DNA of 64,000 bases from Treponema lecithinolyticum ATCC 700332 (GTDB lineage: Bacteria; Spirochaetota; Spirochaetia; Treponematales; Treponemataceae), in contig KI260569.1 of NCBI GenBank assembly GCA_000468055.1, forward strand, positions 60,967-124,966, given 5' to 3'. Positions within the stretch are counted from its first letter, which is position 1. Each line of letters begins with the position of its first letter. The notes below the pieces were generated by a model that saw nothing but the letters and a program-made list of their open reading frames with translations, made no database searches and had not been told where the DNA came from. Made by a program: the position numbers and the translations under genes. Positions 9,557-18,161 of this stretch are shown here, piece by piece.

Positions 9557-11209
9557 ATGGAAACAGTTACTTTACGCTTAAGCGACGGCAGCACAATACA
9601 AACACCTTTAGGCACTCCCGCTGCCGATATTATTTGTCATTTTAAAGAAAAACCGAACACAATTGTAGCCGTGCGCTTTAACAATGAAATATGCTCTTTA
9701 ACCCAGCCGCTTGAAAACAGCGGCGATGTGGAACCGGTGTGCATCGGATCTTCGGAAGCGTCCGCCATTTACCGGCGCTCTTTGTGTTTACTGCTTGCCG
9801 CAGCCGCTCACACATTGTTTCCCGGAAAACGCTTGGTCGTCGGTCACAGTTTGGGGCACGGTTATTATTATACGCTGGATACCGCAAAATCGCTTTCAAG
9901 CGCCGATGTAAAACGGCTGCAAGAAAAAATGAGCGAATTGGTAAAACAAAACCACAGCATACGCCAATCCTTTATTTCATACAAAGAAACCACCGCTTTA
10001 TTCGAGCATTTAAACATGAGCGAAACGCGGAAACAGCTGAACTTTATTTGTCCGCCCCGGTTTAAAATAAACACGCTCAACGGTTTTTCGGATTTGTATT
10101 TTGCACCGCTTTTGCCGTCTACCGGTTATATTACACAGTTTGAACTTATGCCTTACGGCGAAGGTTTTTTATTGCGCTACCCGTCTACCAAAAATCCGAA
10201 ACACATAGAAAAATTTAAAGACATTCCGCAATTGTTCAATGTGTACAAACGCTACAAAGAATGGGGAAAAATGCTGGGCGTCACTTCCGCATCATCGCTG
10301 AACGAAATGGTATTTAACCGCAAAATAAAAGATTTTATAAACATAACCGAAACGTTACAAAACAAATGCATTGCAGATATCGCAGACCAAATAAAAGAAA
10401 AAAGCAGCATAAAAACGGTTTTAATTGCCGGTCCTTCAAGTTCGGGAAAAACCACTACATCAAAAAAACTGTCAATGCAATTACAAGTGCTCGGCTATAA
10501 GCCCAAAGTAATAGAATTGGATTCGTACTATGTCGGAAGAGATTTAACCCCAAAAACAAAAACCGGCGAATACGATTACGAAAGTTTGCAAGCGCTCGAC
10601 ATCGCTCAATTAAACCGCGATTTGGAAGATTTATTTTCCGGAAAAGAAATACAACTGCCTTCTTACGACTTTGCGCAAGGAAAACGCCGCTACAGCGGAA
10701 AAACTATGAAACTGGATACGCAAAATATTTTAATACTGGAAGGCATTCACGGCTTAAACGATAAACTTACTCCCGCCGTTGCTAAAAAAAATAAATTCAA
10801 AATATATCTTTCGGCGCTTACCCAATTAAATTTGGATGATCACAACCGCATTGCAACCAGCGACAACCGGCTTATTCGGCGCATTGTACGCGATTCGCAA
10901 TTTAGAGGTAAATCGGCAAGCGAAACAATTCAAATGTGGCCAAACGTACAAGCCGGCGAGCGCACGCACATATTCCCCTTTCAAGATAATGCGGATGCCA
11001 TGCTCAATACCGCGCTCGACTACGAATTAGCGGTATTAAAAATATATGCCGAACCGCTTTTGCGCTGTGTAACACCTTTGCAGCGCGAATATGCCGAAGC
11101 AAGCCGTTTATTGCGGTTTTTAAACAATTTTTTACCCATCCCGACACACTTTGTCCCGGGGCATTCGATTATAAGGGAATTTATAGGAGACAGCGCATTT
11201 AAGTATTAG
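9557..11209 (+). CDS. TGS/threonyl-tRNA-synthetase-like N-terminus fused to uridine kinase (PRK/Udk family)
   Basis: A 550-residue fusion protein. Residues 1-65 resemble a TGS domain (VTLRLSDGSTIQTPLGTPAADI). Residues about 70-230 resemble the second domain of threonyl-tRNA synthetase (AHTLFPGKRLVVGHSLGHG). A P-loop kinase of the phosphoribulokinase/uridine kinase family follows from about residue 290: Walker A GPSSSGKTT near 295, then VIELDSYY and ILILEGIHGLND. Members of this fusion are known in Thermotoga and spirochaetes and are usually annotated uridine kinase; the true substrate is not settled. The stop codon overlaps, tail to tail, the stop of fliJ on the other strand, leaving no room for a terminator between them. 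Confidence 0.9.
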   Translation: METVTLRLSDGSTIQTPLGTPAADIICHFKEKPNTIVAVRFNNEICSLTQPLENSGDVEPVCIGSSEASAIYRRSLCLLLAAAAHTLFPGKRLVVGHSLGHGYYYTLDTAKSLSSADVKRLQEKMSELVKQNHSIRQSFISYKETTALFEHLNMSETRKQLNFICPPRFKINTLNGFSDLYFAPLLPSTGYITQFELMPYGEGFLLRYPSTKNPKHIEKFKDIPQLFNVYKRYKEWGKMLGVTSASSLNEMVFNRKIKDFINITETLQNKCIADIADQIKEKSSIKTVLIAGPSSSGKTTTSKKLSMQLQVLGYKPKVIELDSYYVGRDLTPKTKTGEYDYESLQALDIAQLNRDLEDLFSGKEIQLPSYDFAQGKRRYSGKTMKLDTQNILILEGIHGLNDKLTPAVAKKNKFKIYLSALTQLNLDDHNRIATSDNRLIRRIVRDSQFRGKSASETIQMWPNVQAGERTHIFPFQDNADAMLNTALDYELAVLKIYAEPLLRCVTPLQREYAEASRLLRFLNNFLPIPTHFVPGHSIIREFIGDSAFKY

Positions 11210-11634
11210 CTTAAACCGAAAGAACCGTACACAGCGTCTTCTACGGCGCTTTCTTCATCTTTTTCGCGCGCTTTTTTCCACAAAAATAATTTCTTTTCTT
11301 TAAGTTTATCCAAAACACTGCGTTTTTGCATACGCTCTACAAAAACCGCCCGTTTTTGCTCTATAACAAGCTGAGCTTGAGCAAGAGCTTCCAATAATTC
11401 TTCTTTTCGCACATCCAAGCGGTTTACATAGTGTTCAATTTGCACTAAAGAAGCAACATCGACATTGTCGTTGCGCGTTTTGTTTATCCTCACGCGTTCT
11501 GCGGCAATAGTTTGCAATTCGGCTTGTAATTTTTCGGCTTCAGCTACCGCGTGTGCCAATGCATCTTTTGCTTCTTTTTCTTCAAATTCGCGCAACTCAA
11601 GCAATTTTTGCAAATTAAACGAAAAACGCTTCAT
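11206..11634 (-). CDS. fliJ: Flagellar export chaperone FliJ
   Basis: A 142-residue, highly charged, almost wholly coiled-coil protein (FNLQKLLELREFEEKEAKDALAHA..., repeated KR/E-rich heptads), which is the expected size and character of FliJ. FliJ acts at the cytoplasmic face of the flagellar export gate with FliI. Sequence conservation in this family is weak, so the position, overlapping the 3' end of fliI by 4 bases in the order fliH-fliI-fliJ, is the main argument. It is the last gene of the operon here and its stop overlaps that of the convergent uridine kinase gene. Confidence 0.85.
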   Translation of the reverse strand: MKRFSFNLQKLLELREFEEKEAKDALAHAVAEAEKLQAELQTIAAERVRINKTRNDNVDVASLVQIEHYVNRLDVRKEELLEALAQAQLVIEQKRAVFVERMQKRSVLDKLKEKKLFLWKKAREKDEESAVEDAVYGSFGLS

Positions 11635-12971
11635 ACGATCATTTCTTCTTCGGGGATGTCGACACCGGCTAATGAACCCAAATCGGTTAAAGTTTGTTCA
11701 ATCGAAGTTTTTTCCGCTTCTTCTTGCATTAAAAAGCGTTCTATTGCCGGGTGCAGTTCTACCGCCGCATCCAAATCGGCATTGCTCCCCTTTTGGTACG
11801 CGCCGACGGTTATCATATCTTCGGATTCCGCATACAGCGCCATCGAACGGCGCAAAGCGGCAACGGCTTTTTGCGTTTGGCTTCCCGACACACGTTTGGA
11901 AAGCCGGCTAATACTTGCTAATACATCTATTGCCGGAAAATGGTAGGCTTGAGCCAATTTTCGGCTTAAAATGATATGACCGTCCAAAATACCGCGTACG
12001 GTATCCGAAACCGGCTCATCCATATCGTCTCCGTCAACCAGTACGGTATAAAAACCGGTAATGGAACCGGTTTTTGCAGTTCCGCTTCGCTCAAGCAGTT
12101 TGGGCATAGTTTCAAACACACTGGGCGTATAGCCGCGTTGTGCGGGAGGCTCTCCTATGGCAAGACCTATTTCCCGCTGAGCGCGGGCAAAACGGGTAAC
12201 CGAATCGAACATAAGCATAACGTCTTTGCCTTGGTCCCTAAAATATTCTGCTACCGCAGTCGCCGTATATGCACCGCGCAAGCGCGCAATGGGTGATTGA
12301 TCGGAAGTAGCCGTAACCACTACCGAGCGTTTTAAACCATCTTCCCCCAAATCGCGTTGCAAAAAATCCACCACTTCGCGCCCGCGCTCGCCTATTAAAG
12401 CAATAACGTTTACATCTGCGTTTGTGTTGCGCGCAATCATTCCCAGCAGTGTGGATTTTCCCACACCCGAACCGGAAAATATACCTAAGCGCTGCCCTTT
12501 TCCGACGGCTAAAAGCGAATCGATTGCCCTCACTCCGGTTACAATGCGGCTTTTAATCGGCGCACGGTCCAAAGGATCGGGAGGAGATGCTACAACCGGA
12601 TAAAATTGCGAAAATGCTATATCGCCTTTTTTATCGCACGTTTTACCGGTAGCATCGAGTACGCGCCCGAGCAATTCTTTACCCACGCCCACTTGCAGCA
12701 CGCTGCCGGAAGCGCTTACCGTACAGCCTATTTCTATACCTTTGGTATCGCCGTATGCCATAAGCTGTACGGTAGTATCGTATAAGCCTACAACTTCAGC
12801 TAAAACGTGCGAACCGGTTGAAGGAATTTTTATAGTACAGATTTCCCCGATAACGGCTTGAGGTCCCTTGCTTTCTACAAGCATACCGCGCACACGGATT
12901 ACCGAACCGGTATAATGGATTGTTTCGGTTCGTTTTACGGTTTCCATGTATTTGGTAAAAACGCTTTCCAT
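11631..12971 (-). CDS. fliI: Flagellum-specific ATPase FliI
   Basis: The ATPase that energises flagellar protein export, related to F1-ATPase beta. 446 residues, the usual length. Visible motifs: Walker A GIFSGSGVGKSTLLGMIARN, ALIGERGREVVDF, Walker B DVMLMFDSVTRFARAQREI, GEPPAQRGYTPSVF, and GSITGFYTVLVDGDDMDEPV with DTVRGILDGHIILSR. It lies between fliH and fliJ in the flagellar operon, 12 bases after fliH and overlapping fliJ by 4 bases. It would act with FliH and FliJ at the base of the export apparatus. Confidence 0.97.
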   Translation of the reverse strand: MESVFTKYMETVKRTETIHYTGSVIRVRGMLVESKGPQAVIGEICTIKIPSTGSHVLAEVVGLYDTTVQLMAYGDTKGIEIGCTVSASGSVLQVGVGKELLGRVLDATGKTCDKKGDIAFSQFYPVVASPPDPLDRAPIKSRIVTGVRAIDSLLAVGKGQRLGIFSGSGVGKSTLLGMIARNTNADVNVIALIGERGREVVDFLQRDLGEDGLKRSVVVTATSDQSPIARLRGAYTATAVAEYFRDQGKDVMLMFDSVTRFARAQREIGLAIGEPPAQRGYTPSVFETMPKLLERSGTAKTGSITGFYTVLVDGDDMDEPVSDTVRGILDGHIILSRKLAQAYHFPAIDVLASISRLSKRVSGSQTQKAVAALRRSMALYAESEDMITVGAYQKGSNADLDAAVELHPAIERFLMQEEAEKTSIEQTLTDLGSLAGVDIPEEEMIV

Positions 12972-12983
12972 GAGGCGCCTGCC

Positions 12984-13916
12984 TTATTCGCCGGGCAGGG
13001 GCGCCGTTTTCGATACGGTTTTTATAGGAGAGATTTCAAGAATCTTTTGTTCAAGTTCGGCAAGCTGACTTGAAATGCGGGCGTCTATGGCGCCGAAATC
13101 GGTTTCTACTATACAGCCGCCTTTTTCCACTGTGGAATCTTCAGCAACCGTAATACTTTTTACGCTTTCAACCGCTTGCATAAAATCTTTAATATGTTCG
13201 GTAGTTAACTGCACATCGGCAAGGTTTACCCTCACCGTTATATCCCCTCTACCCTTTACTTTGCGCAGCGCTTGCAGCACATTGGACATTACTACGTTGC
13301 GCTGACTTTCGGAAATAATTTTTATAACTTTGCGCGATATAAGCAATACCAAATCGACGATTTGCTGTTCGGTTTCCTGCAAAATATTTTGCCGCTTGTC
13401 CATCGTGCGCTCAAGAATAATATGCATACGGTCTATAAGCCGCTGTACTTCTTGTCGCCCGCTTTGGTAACCGTCTTCGTGCCCTTGTTCAAAGCCTTCT
13501 TTTCGCGCATCGCTTACGTTTTTTTCATAGTTTTGTTCAGCTTGGCGCACAATCTCGGCGGAACGAAGCTCTGCATCTTTTATAAGCTCGTCTGCTTTAT
13601 CTTCGGCTTGTTTTTTTATAACCGCCGCTTGGTCCGATTTGCGCTTTACTTCATCAAATGCCGCTTGTTCCGCATTTTGTACAATTTGCTGTGCTTGCGT
13701 TTGTGCATCGGCAAGCATTTTTTCTTTTTCCGCTTCCCAATCTTTTTTAAACGCTTCGGCTTCGCGGCGCAAATCGTCGGCAGTAGGACCCGAGTACTCC
13801 GGAATCTCTTCAACTTCGCTTTCTTCCGGTTCCGGCGTAAAATCGTGAGTTAATTTAAGTAAAACCTTTTGGTCTGATTTTATTATTTCCGTCGGGCGGA
13901 AAACCGTTTTAGCCAT
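12984..13916 (-). CDS. fliH: Flagellar assembly protein FliH
   Basis: A 310-residue protein with a long charged coiled coil (about residues 40-150, with repeated ADE/KQA heptads) and a C-terminal domain typical of FliH/HrpE/V-ATPase-E proteins (IVDLVLLISRKVIKIISESQ, VRVNLADVQLTTEHI, GGCIVETDFGAIDARISSQL). FliH binds FliI and regulates its ATPase. Position between fliG and fliI is canonical; 13 bases separate it from fliG. Confidence 0.93.
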   Translation of the reverse strand: MAKTVFRPTEIIKSDQKVLLKLTHDFTPEPEESEVEEIPEYSGPTADDLRREAEAFKKDWEAEKEKMLADAQTQAQQIVQNAEQAAFDEVKRKSDQAAVIKKQAEDKADELIKDAELRSAEIVRQAEQNYEKNVSDARKEGFEQGHEDGYQSGRQEVQRLIDRMHIILERTMDKRQNILQETEQQIVDLVLLISRKVIKIISESQRNVVMSNVLQALRKVKGRGDITVRVNLADVQLTTEHIKDFMQAVESVKSITVAEDSTVEKGGCIVETDFGAIDARISSQLAELEQKILEISPIKTVSKTAPLPGE

Positions 13917-13929
13917 TGCGTACTCCCCG

Positions 13930-14994
13930 TTACACTACCAGTTCGTCCTCTCCGGAACGTGCGATAACGATTTCGCCGCCGTCTTCAAGCCGCCGGATAG
14001 TAGACACAATCTTTTGCTGCGCTTCTTCCACGTCTTTTAAGCGTACCGGTCCCATAAATTCCATATCTTCTTTTAACATGCTTGCCGCACGTTTTGACAT
14101 ATTGCGGAAAATCTTATCCTGTACTTCGGTATCGACCGCTTTAAGCGCTTTTGCCAATTCTTGCGTATCGACTTCGCGCATAACCTTTTGAATGGAACGG
14201 TCGTCGAGCATAACAATATCTTCGAACACAAACATGCGCTTTTTGATTTCTTCCGCCAAATCCGGATCGTCTTCTTCCAAAGATTCTATAATGGATTTTT
14301 CGGAAGAACGGTCTACCAAGTTCAATATTTCTACGATACTTTCCACACCGCCGGCGGTTGCGTAATCTTCGCTGGACAGCGTAGAAAGCTTTTTTTCCAA
14401 AACGCGCTCAACTTCGCGCAAAACATCGGGAGAAGTTCTATCCATAGTTGCAATGCGCCGGGCAACATCACTTTGTATTTCGTCCGGCAAATTTTGCAAA
14501 ATAATGGAAGCTTTATTCGGCTCAAGGTAAGCTAAAATAAGCGCTATGGTTTGCGGATGTTCTTGCTGAATAAAGTTCAAAAGGTGCGCAGGGTCGGTGC
14601 GGCGGATAAAGTCAAAGGGACGCACTTGCAGCGAACTGGTTAAGCGGTTGATAATATCGATTGCTTTTTGGCTTCCCAAGGATTTTTCCAACAGTTCGCG
14701 TGCAAAATCGATACCGCCGGAAGTAATAAAATTTTGCGCTTTTATTAAGTCTTGGAATTCGCGCAATACCGCATCTTTTAACTCCGCATCGACGGTGTCA
14801 AAGCGTGCAATTTCAAAGGTAAGCGTTTCAACTTCATCTTCGCGCAAATGCTTAAAAATTTCTGCAGAAATATCGGCTCCCAGCGAAACCATAAAAATAG
14901 CCGCTTTTTGCCGTCCGTTTAGATTTTTATAATCTTTATTTTTTTTGGAACTGCCGCCGGTTGTCGATGCGGGTTTGGTTTGCGTGGATGCCAT
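13930..14994 (-). CDS. fliG: Flagellar motor switch protein FliG (operon copy)
   Basis: FliG is the rotor component of the flagellar switch. It binds FliF, FliM and MotA. 354 residues. After a Lys/Ser-rich start, NGRQKAAIFMVSLGADISAEIFKHL begins the N-terminal domain. The middle domain has the EHPQTIALILAYLEP motif, and the C-terminal domain has the charged torque helix region (FVFEDIVMLDDRSIQKVMREVD). Spirochaetes carry two FliG paralogues; this one, in the fliF-fliG-fliH order, corresponds to the operon-encoded copy (FliG2 in Borrelia and Treponema naming). One base separates its start from the fliF stop. Confidence 0.97.
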   Translation of the reverse strand: MASTQTKPASTTGGSSKKNKDYKNLNGRQKAAIFMVSLGADISAEIFKHLREDEVETLTFEIARFDTVDAELKDAVLREFQDLIKAQNFITSGGIDFARELLEKSLGSQKAIDIINRLTSSLQVRPFDFIRRTDPAHLLNFIQQEHPQTIALILAYLEPNKASIILQNLPDEIQSDVARRIATMDRTSPDVLREVERVLEKKLSTLSSEDYATAGGVESIVEILNLVDRSSEKSIIESLEEDDPDLAEEIKKRMFVFEDIVMLDDRSIQKVMREVDTQELAKALKAVDTEVQDKIFRNMSKRAASMLKEDMEFMGPVRLKDVEEAQQKIVSTIRRLEDGGEIVIARSGEDELVV

Positions 14995-14995
14995 A

Positions 14996-16705
14996 TTATT
15001 CCTCCATCAGCCACGAACGTATAAGCATTGCCACATCTTCCGGATGTTCGCGGGCGATTGAGATCGCACTTTCCTGAAGTTCCGCACGTTCACGTTCTTC
15101 AACAGACATGGTAACTTCCATACCCGCTTGTTCCGCTTCCCACAGCGTTTTTTCACGCTCCATTTGATGCTTGCGCAAAAGCTCTTCTTCGCGCAGCCGC
15201 CGTCGGCGCTCCATTTCCATAGAAATAAAACGGAACAAAATAAAAGACAGCAGCACCACAATAACGGCGATAACCACTAAAAGCACCGTACGCTTGGTTT
15301 GCTCTTTGCGCAAATAAGCAAGGTCTTCGGCAGCAAACTGCGCCGTACGGTCTACCGCAATATTTGTTACGGTAACCGAATCACCGCGGCTTCTGTTATA
15401 GCCGACGGCATCTTTTACCAAAGATTTTGCTTTTTCAAGATCTTCTTCGGAAACGGGAATATATTCTCGCTCTATTCTGCCATCTGCGCTAATAATCGGC
15501 TTTCCCGTTTTAGCATCCGTTTTGCGCTGCCACAACCCGTCGATGTTTACCGCAACGGTAACACGGTCTATAGCAGGACTTTTTGTTTCCTGCGTTTCGC
15601 GCGTATTGATAACTTGATTTTTTGTTTCCGACTTTTCTTGATTTATGCCGTACACGTTCGACATATCGGAATACACCGGCGGATTTTGTCCTTCTATACC
15701 GGCAGGTCCTTCGGGATTATAACCGGTACCTTTCCACACTTTTTCGATTGTTTGCGAAGAAAGCGTAACCGAATCCAAAATTTCCGAATCGTCGTAGGGG
15801 GTGTCCGGATTGTCCGGACGGCGCGTAAACGGAAAATACTCGGTCGAATTGACTTGCTTTTCGGACATATCCATATCGACTTTTATATTCAAATTGCGTA
15901 CGCGGTCTTTGTCGAAATTCGCTTGCAGCGTCGCCAGCACTTTTTCGCGGTAAATATTTTCCAGATTTTCTATAAGCTTTTGTTCTTTAGCAATAATGTC
16001 TACGCGCTCGGAAGCCGCCATTCCCTTAAAATCGTTGAGCACATCCCCTGCAGAATCAACTATCGTAATGTTTTCGGCTTTTAAACCGGGAACCGCCATA
16101 ATTAAAAGCTTTTGAACGCCTTCAACTTTCTTTTTATTTGAAGCAAAATCGCTTCCGGGTTTTACGGTTAAAATCACGCTTGCGCTAACCGGCTTTTGAT
16201 CCGCGCTGAACAGCTCTTTTTCCGGCATACCCAACACTACTTCGGCTCGGTCTATTTCGTCCAGCGATTCTATATGCTGGCGTACTTGCGCCGTTATCGA
16301 GCGCTGTAAATTAACGTTTTGCTGAAAATCATCAACCGTCCAGCGCTCCACATCGAACAGCGACCACGGATCCACATTGCCGGGAACCAAATCTTCACGC
16401 ACTAAAAGCGAACGCATACGACGCGCCGTCATTTCGTCGTCTACCGACAGCATACCGCTGTCGGATACGTGCACGGCAACGTTTTCCTGTGCAAGACGGT
16501 ACACAATTTTATCGCGCATAGTTTGGTCGCTTACCGGCACGCTAAACAGCGGCACTGTTGTCGGACGTGATGAAAACACCGTTACCAAAACCAAGGCGGC
16601 AATAACCGCCGCCGTAATGCCGATGAGAATAACCTTTTGAACTGCGCTCCACTTAGCCCATAGTTCTTTTATTTGCTGAAAAAGCTTTTTAAGCCATTCG
16701 TTCAT
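14996..16705 (-). CDS. fliF: Flagellar MS-ring protein FliF
   Basis: FliF forms the membrane-embedded MS ring, the base of the flagellum. 569 residues from the ATG at 16705, which has a GGGAGGG ribosome site; an in-frame ATG 15 bases further upstream lies before that site and is rejected. Two membrane segments are clear: VILIGITAAVIAALVLVTVF near residue 25 and VLLVVIAVIVVLLSFILF near 465. Between them lie the periplasmic ring-building motifs (PLFSVPVSDQTM, VVLGMPEKELF, VTVAVNIDG). The C-terminus (ISIAREHPEDVAMLIRSWL) is the FliG-binding tail. The gene lies 92 bases downstream of fliE; that gap holds an extra promoter and two inverted repeats. Confidence 0.97.
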   Translation of the reverse strand: MNEWLKKLFQQIKELWAKWSAVQKVILIGITAAVIAALVLVTVFSSRPTTVPLFSVPVSDQTMRDKIVYRLAQENVAVHVSDSGMLSVDDEMTARRMRSLLVREDLVPGNVDPWSLFDVERWTVDDFQQNVNLQRSITAQVRQHIESLDEIDRAEVVLGMPEKELFSADQKPVSASVILTVKPGSDFASNKKKVEGVQKLLIMAVPGLKAENITIVDSAGDVLNDFKGMAASERVDIIAKEQKLIENLENIYREKVLATLQANFDKDRVRNLNIKVDMDMSEKQVNSTEYFPFTRRPDNPDTPYDDSEILDSVTLSSQTIEKVWKGTGYNPEGPAGIEGQNPPVYSDMSNVYGINQEKSETKNQVINTRETQETKSPAIDRVTVAVNIDGLWQRKTDAKTGKPIISADGRIEREYIPVSEEDLEKAKSLVKDAVGYNRSRGDSVTVTNIAVDRTAQFAAEDLAYLRKEQTKRTVLLVVIAVIVVLLSFILFRFISMEMERRRRLREEELLRKHQMEREKTLWEAEQAGMEVTMSVEERERAELQESAISIAREHPEDVAMLIRSWLMEE

Positions 16706-16717
16706 GCACCCTCCCGT

Positions 16718-16738
16718 CAAAAGCGGCTGCCGCTTTTG
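16718..16738 (-). other. Hairpin just upstream of the fliF ribosome site
   Basis: Perfect 8-base-pair inverted repeat, arms CAAAAGCG (16718-16725) and CGCTTTTG (16731-16738) with a 5-base loop. In the mRNA the hairpin ends a few bases before the GGGAGGG ribosome site of fliF, so it could shape fliF translation or mRNA stability. There is no U-run after it, so I do not call it a terminator. Confidence 0.55.
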
Positions 16739-16757
16739 TGAACGAATTTACTTCCGT

Positions 16758-16800
16758 TGTTATAATGTGTTATTATAACACGTTTTACACGAATTGTCTA
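16758..16800 (-). promoter_or_regulatory. Internal sigma-70-type promoter before fliF with overlapping palindrome
   Basis: On the minus strand: -35 TAGACA (16795-16800, covering the fliE stop codon), 17-base spacer, perfect -10 TATAAT (16772-16777). The -10 lies inside a perfect 9-base inverted repeat, arms TGTTATAAT at 16758-16766 and ATTATAACA at 16772-16780 with a 5-base centre. Such a palindrome across a -10 is the layout of a repressor operator. It would let fliF-fliG-fliH-fliI-fliJ be expressed apart from flgB-flgC-fliE. Confidence 0.55.
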
Positions 16801-17148
16801 CCTATTCGTAGTAATTTCGTTCCACGCCTGCGTAAGGCGGCTTATTACGTTTTGCGCTATGCTCAGCGTAAGATGCGCTTTGGACATGGCAATCGTTACA
16901 TCGTGTACGTCAACCGAATCCGGATCTGCGGCATAGCGCTGCATCATATCGGTAACGTCTTGCTGTTTATCGTTTACATACGTAACGGCACTCGTTAAAT
17001 ATGTGTCGAATGCGGTAGGTTTAGCTTCCCCGGGATTTGTATTTTGTGCGTTTTTTGCACGCGAAACGCTCAGCGCTCCTATATCTGCCAATTCCGAAGA
17101 ACCGATATGAGCGGGATTTGAACGTACTAAAGCTAATTGACTAAACAT
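16798..17148 (-). CDS. fliE: Flagellar hook-basal body complex protein FliE
   Basis: FliE joins the MS ring to the rod. 116 residues, the usual size. The C-terminal half has the family pattern (TYLTSAVTYVNDKQQDVTDM, DPDSVDVHDVTIAMSKAHLT, QNVISRLTQAWNEITTNR). It follows flgC by 18 bases in the canonical order flgB-flgC-fliE. Confidence 0.95.
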   Translation of the reverse strand: MFSQLALVRSNPAHIGSSELADIGALSVSRAKNAQNTNPGEAKPTAFDTYLTSAVTYVNDKQQDVTDMMQRYAADPDSVDVHDVTIAMSKAHLTLSIAQNVISRLTQAWNEITTNR

Positions 17149-17166
17149 AGTTTATTTTACCTTTTT

Positions 17167-17622
17167 TTATTGACCGATGACAAGGGCTTGCTGAAACATT
17201 TCTTTAGCCCCCTGAATAACCGTAGTATTCGCTTCATATGCACGCGAAGCCGAAATAAGATCTATCATTTCGTTTACGATATTAACGTTCGGATATTCAA
17301 CATAGCCTGCATTCGGTCCGGTTTTTATGGCATCGGCATTGGTGGGGTCGTACACCAGCTTTCCTTCGGTGGTATCTTTTTCGATTTTCATAACGCGCAC
17401 GCCCTTGCCGACACCGTTGTCCAAATCTTCGGGAACAAAGGGACTGCGGAACGTAGGATGTTTTTGAGCGCTTGCCAACACAACGCGCGAGCGCTTAAAG
17501 GGACCGCCTTCTTGTGTGCGGGTGGTAGTCGCATTGGCAATGTTATCCGATATAACGTCGGTACGCAAACGCTGAGCGCTTAAGCCCGTTGCCGCAATAT
17601 TGATACTCGAAAAAAATCCCAT
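17167..17622 (-). CDS. flgC: Flagellar basal-body rod protein FlgC
   Basis: Proximal rod protein. 151 residues. The N-terminus MGFFSSINIAATGLSAQRLR and the RTDVISDNIANATTTRT block are the rod/hook-family signature, and the C-terminus (YPNVNIVNEMIDLISASRAY) is the matching amphipathic helix. It starts 13 bases after the flgB stop and would be assembled in the periplasmic rod with FlgB and FliE. Confidence 0.97.
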   Translation of the reverse strand: MGFFSSINIAATGLSAQRLRTDVISDNIANATTTRTQEGGPFKRSRVVLASAQKHPTFRSPFVPEDLDNGVGKGVRVMKIEKDTTEGKLVYDPTNADAIKTGPNAGYVEYPNVNIVNEMIDLISASRAYEANTTVIQGAKEMFQQALVIGQ

Positions 17623-17635
17623 ACCCTACCCCCGT

Positions 17636-18052
17636 TTATTTAAGAATAACTTTCATTTGCGAAAACTGAAAATTTTCCATTTGAGTTAACATTTGGTAAC
17701 TCATTTGCGTTTTCAGTACATTCATAGCTTCTTGTTCGGCATCTACGTTGTTGCCGTTTGCCTTTACCGTACTCCAATAATCGGTAACCCGGCGCGGTTC
17801 AACCGTGCGGTAATCTATAAAGGTTTCGTTTTTTATGTGCCGCTCATCGGAAGTAACCAGCCGGGCAATGTCTTTGTCCGTTTTTTCCGATTCAAAGGCT
17901 TTTTTAAGTTCGCTTTCAAAGTTAAGGTGCGTGCGTTTAAAATTGGGCACTTCCGCATTTGCCAAATTGTGAGCCGTAATTTGATAGCGCAGTGCGCTCG
18001 CATCCAAAGCACGGTGCAATATGTCTACCGTGCGTGAAAAATCGTTCATCAT
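17636..18052 (-). CDS. flgB: Flagellar basal-body rod protein FlgB
   Basis: Proximal rod protein and first gene of the flagellar operon. 138 residues. Family blocks: LHRALDASALRYQITAHNLA near residue 11, NAEVPNFKRTHL, and the C-terminal helix (VLKTQMSYQMLTQMENFQF). Two adjacent ATG codons (18052 and 18049) begin the frame. There is no Shine-Dalgarno sequence, and a sigma-28-like -10 element ends 7 bases before the first ATG, which predicts a leaderless or nearly leaderless transcript. In Borrelia the gene before flgB is hslU; here hslU is about 35 kb away. Confidence 0.97.
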   Translation of the reverse strand: MMNDFSRTVDILHRALDASALRYQITAHNLANAEVPNFKRTHLNFESELKKAFESEKTDKDIARLVTSDERHIKNETFIDYRTVEPRRVTDYWSTVKANGNNVDAEQEAMNVLKTQMSYQMLTQMENFQFSQMKVILK

Positions 18053-18059
18053 ATATTTA

Positions 18060-18086
18060 TTTTCGGAAACGGGGTAAAAAAGTTTA
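18060..18086 (-). promoter_or_regulatory. Sigma-28 (FliA/WhiG)-like promoter of flgB
   Basis: On the minus strand: TAAACTTT (18079-18086), 11-base spacer, TCCGAAAA (18060-18067). Against the known sigma-28 consensus TAAAGTTT-N11-GCCGATAA this is 13 of 16 matches with exact spacing. Seven bases follow before the flgB ATG. Confidence 0.6.
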
Positions 18087-18094
18087 GAAAAAGC

Positions 18095-18123
18095 TTCACA
18101 TTACCGATTTTATAGTGTATACT
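18095..18123 (+). promoter_or_regulatory. Sigma-70-type promoter of rex, with a possible Rex half-site
   Basis: -35 TTCACA (18095-18100), 17-base spacer, -10 TATACT (18118-18123). The -35 is part of TTCACAT, which matches one half of the known Rex operator (TTGTGAA...TTCACAA); the other half here (TTTAGAA, 18083-18089) is poor. Autoregulation by Rex is therefore possible but weakly supported. Confidence 0.6.
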
Positions 18124-18161
18124 GTTTCCAAGAAAATTTTAAACATTACAGGAGAAAAATC

